Positions 56,006-64,000 of a stretch of DNA of 64,000 nucleotides are shown one piece after another (positions within the stretch are counted from its first letter, which is position 1; each line of letters begins with the position of its first letter). The DNA is from Rhexocercosporidium sp. MPI-PUGE-AT-0058 (taxonomy: Eukaryota > Ascomycota > Leotiomycetes > Helotiales): the NCBI GenBank assembly GCA_020746875.1, contig JAGTJL010000007.1, positions 2,356,001 through 2,420,000 on the forward strand, in the 5' to 3' direction. Both the position numbers and the translations under genes were made by a program. Under the pieces are notes generated by a model. The model ran no database searches. It had not been told where the DNA came from and saw only the letters and a list, made by a program, of their open reading frames with translations.

Positions 56006-58717
56006 TCAGAGGATATATCCATGGTACTTGCGGGGACGCTGGAGGGGATGAATCCAATCCGGGTGGAGAGACTCGAAGAAGTGTGGTTGACGGGCACAAT
56101 CCTCCTGCCAGCGTTGTCTGACTGCCTCTTCCTCTTCTTCCTTTCTCTGCTTGCGCGCCAAGATATCGGCTTGGACAGCCGTTCTCAACGTTTCCTCTGC
56201 CTTGAGAAACTCCTTGTCGCTGGCCATGAGCTGAGGTGGCATCAGGTACCTACAAAGGAGACAGAAGATTCCGAAGCAGAGGAAATAGAGCACCCCAAAG
56301 GCAAAGGTTTCGAAGAAAGAGGCGCTCGCGGGGACAAATTCATCCATCTGCTGGTCCAGAATAGTTTCGATAACATTGCCTAGAACACTTGGACGCTGGT
56401 GTTGAGGCGCATTCTCGATGAAGTCGGGATCCTCGTAGAACAGATCCTTTCCAAAGTAAGTCACGAAACAGACGGCAAACAGGAAAAAGCAGAAGATGTG
56501 GGACTTCCACTGGTTCCAGAGCCGAATGACCAAGGATTTGACGTTAAGGACCGCGTTCTGGACAGCAGCGACCTTTCTACCGATGGCACCTTTAATGCAG
56601 GAAGACAGGCCTGCAACTATGGTTGTTGGGGCGGGGAGAGAAGCAGCAGAAGTGTCGGACATCTTGGTCTTGTCAGACCAGCTGCCTGGAATTGCCTCGA
56701 CGACGACCATCTCGGGCTCAACCTTCTCCTTCTCCTCGTTCTTCTTCAACTCCTCACCCTCCTGCTCCTCGCGCACGGCGAGTGCGACGTTCGAAGCTTC
56801 GACAGCTGTCTTCTTCTCGTTTAAGTCGAGTTGTGCCTCGAGGAGAGCAAATTTGCGCTTTGGCTCATTCATCTTGTGAATGAGATGGGTGTTGATAGCC
56901 CGCAGGGTATTGATCTCCTTGTTGGAATCTTCAGCCAACTTGAAGTTGGCGCGTCTCAACATCTTATTCTCGTGCTTCGCAGCTTCGAGATCGACCATTG
57001 CCTGCTTGGCTTTAAGCAAAGCGTCGTTGTCCGCTCGAGGCTCCTTCAACTCGCGCTCCAGAGCCAAGACCTTATCCGCGGACTTCTTGGCCTCGAATTG
57101 AAGGGCTGAGGCTTTCTTATTTGCCTCGTTCACTTCACGCTTCTTTTCTGCCTCTAAGTTTGCGATTTTCTTATTCGCAGCAACCAAGGCGGCGTTCGCG
57201 TTGTCAAGCAGAGTCTGCTTGGCTGCGAGAGCATCGTTCGTGTTCGAGTCGGAGGAGAAGGAGTCGGTGATGGTCTGCTTTAGCTCTTTGATGTTGCTGT
57301 TGGCATCGCTGAGCTCGTTTTGCAATCGGTTGGCCGTGTCTTTGAAGTAGCTCTCGGAGTTGGTGAGTCTCTGGACCTCCTTCTGCAGGCTTTCAATCGA
57401 CTGGCTCTTGGTACCCAGCTGGTCAATTAACGGCTTGACCAAACCGTTCAGCCGATTGATTTCGAGCTGAAGTTGACCATTGGGGCCAGTGACATGATCG
57501 AATCGGGATTGGAGATTGTTAGCCTCTGCTTCCAACTTGCCATAATTGCCGCTAGCGGTGGAGATCATGCTCTGGATCTCGAGTCGAATGGCATCGCCCT
57601 CTGGTAGATCCTGGATCCGGGTTGGCCAAGCTGGTGTAGCTTCCAGTTGACTGCGTAGACTGATGTTTTCTAATGAATCAGTTAGCGTGTCTATTTAGTA
57701 ATGTCTTGTGATTATAATAAAGCATCCGATTACAGATCCCAGATTATAGAGGATTTCAAGAGCGCGGAATGACATACCCTCCCGAGCATCGGTGAGAAAC
57801 CGACTGAGTGCCTCCGTGTCCGCATCTCCTGCTCCGAGACTGACAAGTTGTCCATCAGCAGCTGTGGACTTGCTAGCGATCACCATATCGAGACGCTCAA
57901 CTTCCTTGATCTTGTCAAGGATTTGTTGATCGAGATCCGCGATCTTCGTAGTCTTCTCCGCGAGAAGGGCTTGCTCTTGAGTCGACGAAGTAGCCTCGGT
58001 TGCTAGAGTGGCTATTTGTGCAGCAGCAGATTCTTCCATGGACTTGCGAAGCTTCTCAAACTTGGCCTTCAGATTATCCCTATCATTTCTCAAGTTCTCT
58101 ATCACATCTTCTAGATGAGCTTTCATCATAGCCGCGTCAGCATCCTTGAATGCGGTCATGTCTGTAACGGCTCTGGTGATCTCGTTTATCAGATCCCAGT
58201 TGCGGAGACGGTTTTCGCGTCGGTTCTGGTAAAAAAGAAAGTCAATATTCTTACACTAAATATCGGAACGGGGGTCTGCTCGGAACATTCGAAGGGGAAG
58301 GAGTGTCTATCCGCATGAACTTACGGCTTTTAACAGCTCTCTGTGAAGCTCGTCACTATCAAAGCCGCTCACATCGCTGCTATCATCTGGAGGGCCGTCA
58401 TCTTGCCCATCGTCATTCTCTACGATAGCGACCTCATCATGTCCTCCCTGGTGAACAAGCAAGGCAGAATTCTCTCCGTTGTCAACAACATCGGCGTGCG
58501 ATGAGTATTCTGCACCAGTACCATTGACTGCAGTAGTATCTGTGATCATTTGGAGCATCGGGTCTGAAGCTGGGAAGCCTTCCGAGTCTATACCATTGCC
58601 CGAGAAGTCGAAGTCATTCTGGGCGCCGGCCGATTCTCTCCAGGGGTCAATCGGGGCATTCTGCATTTCCTTGATGAAATCGTAACGCGGATCACTGTCG
58701 ATATCGTAGTCAGACAT
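56006..58717 (-). CDS. Coiled-coil membrane protein P7 (array member)
   Basis: Three exons, complement(56006..57669, 57778..58225, 58325..58717), with GTAAGT and GTATGT donors, give 834 residues. The N-terminal 131 residues are acidic (MSDYDIDSDPRYDF, DDGPPDDSSDVS). A very long coiled coil runs from about 150 to 590, rich in Asn/Lys/Ala heptads. Helix 1 lies at about 671-690 (IFCFFLFAVCFVTYF) and helix 2 at about 733-756 (FGVLYFLCFGIFCLLC), separated by a short 45-residue loop without sequon. Unlike P1-P5 it has a 78-residue charged C-terminal tail (KQRKEEEEEAVRQRWQEDC). Same overall plan as its neighbours but the most diverged. Last member of the array. Function unknown. Confidence 0.82.
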
Positions 58718-59610
58718 CTTGGCTATGTGGGCTTCTTATCGTCAGCTAGTCATTTCGACATCGATCTCGATGGCGCGCGCCGGCGTCAAATGATGAAATG
58801 CAAACGCGCCTCTATGTTCTGGAAAGATGGAGAATGATATGAAAGGACATACAGTGATCTTGGCGAAATTTTTGCTTGGTAGGAGATCGAAGATCTGATT
58901 TCCGTGACGCGTTCGTGAGATCGAAGGGAGCTCCGCGGGAAGGTGCTTTGCTTTTTCGGTTGATATGATCGTAGAACTGTGTTTGGGAACAAGGAAGAGG
59001 CTCGTCTTCTTTGTTGTGGTAGGTGTGTATTGGGGAAGGATCTTGTATTAGAAGAATGTGTGTAGAAAAAGTTGGGGTTGAAGAATTACTTAGGGATTCT
59101 CGGTTTTGTTGGGAGGGGTGCTGTGATGACTTCGTCTCGCTTAGGACTAGCGCCAATTTGAAGGCGCGAATACCTTCCTTTCGGAATTCAAGCGGAGGTG
59201 GTGAATAGGAAACAAAAGCTCGCAGATGAATGAAACTGAAACTAATGACTCAAAGATCAAAGGCTGCCAACGGATTGATTCGTGACCTCGACAGTAGCAG
59301 GTCGCCGCCGCTCAACCTCCAAATTCTTTTGTTTACATTTTGAATATCACCAGCATTGGTGGGGAACACAACATCTGCTACTGCTGACAGGATGGAAAGT
59401 GATATTTGAATTTAGACTCAAACACCTGAATCTCTAACTTGGTAGCTATTGGTTTTGTATCAGAAGAATGTGCGTCGCTCCCAATTCTGGACGATTTGGA
59501 CACTGTTGACGGAGACACTGGGAATCATGTAGATGCAGGTGGTTTCTCTCTTTGAAAGCACTCCCACTCCCTGAGCGACTGGAAAGACTCAAAGGGTCAA
59601 GTACTTCATG

Positions 59611-59629
59611 CCCCCCCCCCCCCCCCCCC
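59611..59629. repeat. Cytosine homopolymer, 19 bp
   Basis: Nineteen consecutive C; could form G-quadruplex on the other strand and is prone to length error. Confidence 0.85.
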
Positions 59630-60169
59630 AATTTTCAAGGTCTCGCGAATAATATCTCAACTTTGATGTTAGACCGCCTTCCCTCTCCAGCTATCATCAT
59701 TGCCGATATAAGTCCCCATAACATGATATTGTAAATATCTCCTCGCTACTTCTATATTCAACTTTCTAAGTTTGATGAACAGATCTGACCTCTCATTTCT
59801 CATATCCAATGGAGTTTTCCGGTCTCAGATGAAAAAAGCCTCACAGAGCGAGCCTGAGGAATTTGCATTGTATATCATATTTATACTGTCCGACGGTTAC
59901 AGTAATGGATACCGTAGTGTTCGCTCAAAAGTCAACACATTTTGTATTTCCCCAAGTTCCCTCGGTCGAAGCTCAAAAGTTCTCGGCAACGGGTCGGTGA
60001 TTGTTAATATTCTAGCAAAGAATACTAGCAAAATAATACACAGATCAAGCCGAAGTAGACTTCCCACGGGTGTAACCCATGTCTCACAAAGTGTTGTCTA
60101 AGGTATCTGAAAAAGGTACTGAATTCCTAAAACCCCCACCTAGTGAGTTGCATCTCTACTCCCAACCCT

Positions 60170-60610
60170 ACTGAATGTGAGACCCGGGCATTTCTTTTCC
60201 TCCCGCAGTGTTACGTTCGAGCCCCACATATCATCCATGGCAACTTCAAGAAAAGAGTCTCGATTTGTATATGTTCTTTCAGCTGTTGCACTTTGGACCT
60301 TGGTGATGGGGTGAGGTTACAAAGAAGTTGTGGGGCCTGTAGGTGCAGACATAGATGTGAGTATACCCGAGTGTAACCATGGGGGTAGTCGAGTGGATAT
60401 CCCACCCATGAGGAATTTGATGGGCGTGTTTCCGGGTCGGATAGAATCTAAGTAATTTGGGTATCCAGATACCCATGGGTTCCGAGAAAATCTGAGCTTG
60501 CCCAGCTTCAAAATTGCATTTGGGTAAATAACCAGAGGGCCAATATCCCGGAACCTATACCCGGGTAGACCCGTACTCACGCCTAAGTCTGTGTGGGTGG
60601 TGTGGGCCCA
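60170..60610. repeat. Cluster of TACCC/GGGTA motifs, possible DNA-transposon end
   Basis: Within about 450 bp many copies of ACCCG, TACCC and GGGTA occur in both orientations, including CCCATGGGT, TATACCCGGGTA and GGATATCCCACCC. Such dense subterminal repeats are typical of hAT-like element ends, but no terminal inverted repeat or transposase was found. Confidence 0.3.
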
Positions 60611-61001
60611 CAAGTCGTGGTGGAAACCTTTTCGTGTGGAAAGCCATGCGATATGCCTTTTTAGAAACAAATCCACACTTGTGTTGGAACTACTCGTGAC
60701 TGAATGTTTGTTTTTCTCAACTGAAGGAGATGGTAACGTGGAAGGTAGGAGAGTTCAGCGATGGGTATGGCATCCTAATGTATGCTAGGTCAGGTTGTAT
60801 TTGATTGTTCAAGTAAAGGAGCAGAGAAGACAACCACATGGGTAAAGATTAGTCTTGTAAGAGAAGATGAATGGTTTAAGTGAGGATAATGCACGAATTT
60901 GCAGCCACGGACTTCCCGGTCCACTGACAATAGACACAAAGGCAATTTTCCTTGTGAGTAGCCGCTACTCAGCTAGTAATCATATTCTCCTTTCCCAGTC
61001 A

Positions 61002-63035
61002 CTATGCCTGCTGCTCACCATGCTGATGTTTAGCATGCAACTCCTCAACCGGTGCATCAACGCGATAATTCATCTGGTCCTTCAAACTCCCCAAGAAAAA
61101 GCAGCATATCGCACCCAACGCCCCAAACGGCGCCGCAATCATGAACACAGCTCTGATCCCATCAGCGGCCGCCTGCTTGATGCCAGCTACACCAGCACCA
61201 ATGATCACTGGTGTAACTCCAGGAATGGTTGGAAGTGCAGTCATGTTCTGGGATGCGAGAGCGCCAACAAATGCTGGGACTGAAGATGCTGGTAAGCCCG
61301 CAACAATGGCGGCTTTGCCAACGTACTTTGGGATGAATTTGTCCATCCTACCATTTACTGTGGCGACATATATGGATGTGAACATCGTGCCAGCAATAGC
61401 ACGTGTACTCGAGGTGAGAGCTGTAGCGGTAGCTATCAGACTCTGAGGTGTTGACAGTTGAACTCCAGCGATGATGAGACACAGCGGTGCGCCGAAGCCG
61501 AGACCCCAGAGGCCGGAGAATATAATGGCGGACGTGGAGTCGCTGGGCTCGATGGTTGCGAGACCGATAATCCCACCAGTCACTAAGACGAATCCCACTG
61601 CGAGAGGGACTCGGATAGATCTCATCTTTGTGCTGACGAAGCCGTAGATGGCGGTGCTCAGCATGCCACAGATCCATCCTGGCTGGGCCCGGGCGACCTG
61701 GAGGAATGGGTCCGTTTCGAAGAGCGCTGAGGTTCTGCGATAACGATTAGTGATTGAGTTTGATCGATGAGGGATCGAGCTTACAGAGCTGGGTAGAAGA
61801 TGATATAACAGAAGAGAGTAATTCCCTCGATGAAGATAAGGCCCAGAAAGATAGCAAATGCTCGTCCCTGACTCTTTCCACCACGGAACAAATCATGGTG
61901 CAAGATTCCAGTCTTCATGAACTTCCACTCGTAGATCCCAAAGCACAACAGTGTGATACAGCCGATGATGATGGTGGCCAGTACCGGAGCATCAGTCCAC
62001 TCATACAGACTGCTGCCCAGATTCATTCCTACCAAGAGCAAGGTCAATCCTGTTGTTAGGAGTCCACATCCAGGGAGATCGAGACGAGCAAGCTTTTGGC
62101 CGAAGGACAAGTGGTCCAGTCGGCTATGTCTCTTAGGTGGCTTGTATCCGAAGAAAAGACCGAGAGTGCAGGAACCCCAGAGAGCCATTTGTATCCACTT
62201 GCAGCGAGATTAGAGAGACACATAAACAGCGGAGCCGTCAAACTCACGTAAAAGTTCCGCCATCCGGTGTGAGCGTTCCGCTTTGTCAACGCTCCAATGA
62301 TCAAGGGACCCGAACAAGAACCAATGGAAGCTGCTACATTCATAGCTCCTTGTGCCACTTGAAGCATGTCCGTCAGCTGTGGAGCTCTGGGTCTTTGATT
62401 CCAAGATTAGACTTACTGGGTCTCCATTTTCTCGGCAAAATCTCACTAGGAACAACGTATGCCAATGGAACAGTCGCAAATCCGAAGCCAATGAGGATTT
62501 GGGCTACGATGAGGCGATAAATGCTGGTTGATCCGGGAGCAATAGCCGAGCCGATGAAAGAGAGAAGACATGGACCAACAAGGAACAGCTTTCGAGCCTG
62601 GAACGCATCCGAAGCTGAGGCTATGAGTGGTGATATGACAGCCTGGACAAGAGATAGAGAGTTGGGGACCCAGGGCTCAGCAGCTTTGTTGTGGAGGTCT
62701 TCTCCGATGTATGCAAGCTATATGAAGTTCACCAGCTGTTCACGTTCACCTTTCATACAAGGCAGGCATGAGGCATCACTTACCATCGCAGGAGGACCTT
62801 GAAGAGCTACGACCTGAACCAGGTTCAAGAGAAACATCGCAGCTAGTGCAAGCCATGTCCTAGCATGAAACTCAGGCTCCTCATCGTCGTTGTTATATTC
62901 CATGTTGCTGAATTCAGTGTTGACATTCTCAATCTGCTTCTCGTCGACCGAGTTCTTATCTCGGATTGAAGTCTGGACAATCTCAGCTCCAGAGTTCGGG
63001 GCTTTTTCAGCCGGTGCGACGTTGGACGACATCAT
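61002..63035 (-). CDS. MFS efflux transporter, TRI12-like family
   Basis: Five exons, complement(61002..61734, 61785..62197, 62248..62357, 62417..62717, 62784..63035), with small GT...AG introns, give 602 residues. The first 60 residues are a charged cytosolic tail. About 14 hydrophobic helices follow, starting WLALAAMFLLNLVQ. SEILPRKWRP after helix 4-5 and GWRNFY in the following loop are typical of the fungal TRI12-like branch of drug:H+ antiporters, which export toxic metabolites or siderophores. The protein is the usual length of the family and looks intact. No biosynthetic genes lie beside it in the window, so the substrate cannot be guessed. Confidence 0.87.
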
Positions 63036-63639
63036 GAATCAGTTGGTCTGAGGTTGCTTCTCGTGACTGGACTCGGAAAGTGAAAGAGAACAGCACGCCG
63101 CCAAAGCTCGCTCTTTTGACAGAGCTCAGTGATCGATGGACAGAACCACGTCTCTTTATATCTGGCAATTGACAGCTCGTGATAGCTCATGAAGGAGTTG
63201 TGAGTTTGTGGGGTCCCCGCCCCTGAAAGTTAAAGTTCACGTTAAGCATTTAGCTCTGGATGTACAAACTGTCTAGACCCAATGTAGAGCTGCATCGTAA
63301 GCCGTGCGCAGGCTTGATAAACACGCCATGTTCCACATGTCCACATTTGCTTTTTACATTCGCCCGCATCTCCTAAAATCTCAATTACAATGTTCAGGAG
63401 TGTGGCTGCAGTGTCCAGGAGTCTGGTTGGACCACGATTGAAATTTATCAATGCAGCCATGTTTCTCAAAATCACAGATTCATGCCTTACTTGGAAGTCA
63501 AGATTATTGGTGCACCGTCGAGGACTAAGCTTGTGCAGCTGGTTGGTGTACAAAGTGAAACATTGCAGGGATATTTGACGATCATGCAGATCCGCAGCAC
63601 CGCAAGCGAATGTGGAGATTTGAGGTTACAGCTCGATCA
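63036..63639. promoter_or_regulatory. 5' flank of the MFS transporter gene
   Basis: Presumed promoter of the minus-strand transporter and 3' flank of the next gene. A TTTATATC lies about 120 bp upstream of the ATG (63155-63165). No gene seen. Confidence 0.35.
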
Positions 63640-64000
63640 TCAGGCTTCGCCGTCAATCAGTCGGGCTATAATATTTCGAAATCTGCCCGCCAACCCCCAC
63701 TCATTCACACGCTGCAAAAATCCATTTATCTCGCAAAGAGTGGCGGCTGTTATTGACGACGTGATAGCACGACTCCAAGTCAGTCTCGTGAGGCGAGATA
63801 AATGGCCGATATAGGATCCAAGAAGCTGGAATTCTGGATGGCTCATATCAAATCTGGAGGCCGAAGGATGCGAATCGCCGTCATTCCCCGGCCCATAATG
63901 GATGTAGCAGTAAGAAGCCAGTGCCGCAGAGAACAGGATTCTAGGTACGTGAATAGCAGCTGTCTCGTTGAACCGCAAGGCCTCAAGTCGTTTCTGGAGC
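63640..64000 (-). CDS. C-terminal part of an unidentified protein, runs off the window
   Basis: A minus-strand frame is open from the window end to the stop at 63640, about 119 residues starting LQKRLEALRFNETAAIHVP. It has a helical, Leu/Ala-rich look (ILFSAALASYCYIHYG, AATLCEINGFLQRVNEWGL). This style fits the C-terminal half of a fungal Zn2Cys6 transcription factor, but no diagnostic motif is present. The opposite strand is also open at 63482-63814 with poorer composition. Confidence 0.5.
   Translation of the reverse strand, partial: LQKRLEALRFNETAAIHVPRILFSAALASYCYIHYGPGNDGDSHPSASRFDMSHPEFQLLGSYIGHLSRLTRLTWSRAITSSITAATLCEINGFLQRVNEWGLAGRFRNIIARLIDGEA

Larger units (their letters stand above)
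58718..61001. other. Long spacer between the array and the MFS gene
   Basis: About 2.3 kb: P7 promoter, a C19 tract at 59611-59629 and a motif-rich stretch at 60170-60610. No gene supported. Confidence 0.5.

Noticed and set aside
55847..56383. Plus-strand 178-residue frame at the P7 3' end
   Set aside because: Mostly antisense to P7 and built partly from the 3' repeat.
25806..58717. Reading P1-P7 as known motor, SNARE or golgin genes
   Set aside because: No motor head, SNARE ionic layer or GRIP domain is visible; coiled coil alone is not evidence for these families.
1..64000. tRNA or rRNA genes
   Set aside because: No conserved B-box with acceptor-stem pairing or rRNA core sequence was found by eye; a tRNAscan run would be decisive.

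Overview
The window is nuclear DNA of a filamentous ascomycete (Pezizomycotina, plausibly a helotialean Leotiomycete; the class is inference). The genes carry short introns of about 50-100 bp with GTRAGT donors and CTAAC-like branch points. They include GH7 and GH5 glycoside hydrolases, MFS transporters and BTB proteins, and an AT-rich transposon block bears the C-to-T signature of repeat-induced point mutation (RIP). I found no rRNA, tRNA or CRISPR.

Layout. (1) 1-9904 is an AT-rich, RIP-degraded block. It holds a complete but dead Ty1/copia retrotransposon (3017-9899, minus strand, 122-bp LTRs, ATTTC target duplication) with a Fot1/pogo-type DNA transposon (5577-7391, TA target duplication) inserted in it, plus two LTR-like remnants. 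(2) 10.3-24.9 kb holds ordinary accessory genes: a BTB protein, a GH7 cellobiohydrolase-like gene with one apparent frameshift, a divergent PI-PLC-X-like phosphodiesterase, a second BTB gene with a nonsense codon before its conserved tail, a small hypothetical protein, and a GH5_9 exo-beta-1,3-glucanase divergent from an MFS sugar transporter across a promoter rich in CreA-type motifs. (3) 25.8-58.7 kb is the outstanding feature. Seven large genes (here P1-P7), all on the minus strand, encode proteins of one plan: a low-complexity N-terminus, a long coiled coil, a first membrane helix, a loop of about 45-115 residues often bearing N-glycosylation sequons, and a second membrane helix near or at the C-terminus. 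P2 and P3 align without gaps across about 100 residues of the loop. P1, P2, P4 and P5 share a second helix with a central V-(A/V/G)-(I/V)-P motif. Five of the seven genes are followed by their own degenerate tandem repeat. Broken gene pieces lie between them. This looks like a locally expanded, fast-diverging family; I know of no described system that matches it. (4) 58.7-64 kb holds a repeat-rich spacer, a TRI12-like MFS efflux transporter and the 3' part of an unidentified gene running off the window.

Working together. The GH5 glucanase and sugar transporter plausibly form a glucan-use pair under carbon catabolite control. The GH7 gene and the PLC-like gene are divergent and lie between the two BTB genes. 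The P1-P7 proteins can be inferred to be membrane-anchored tethers or scaffolds with a large cytosolic rod and a small lumenal or external loop; partner and membrane cannot be told from sequence. Exon boundaries are read by eye from splice consensus and reading frame and have not been tested against transcripts.
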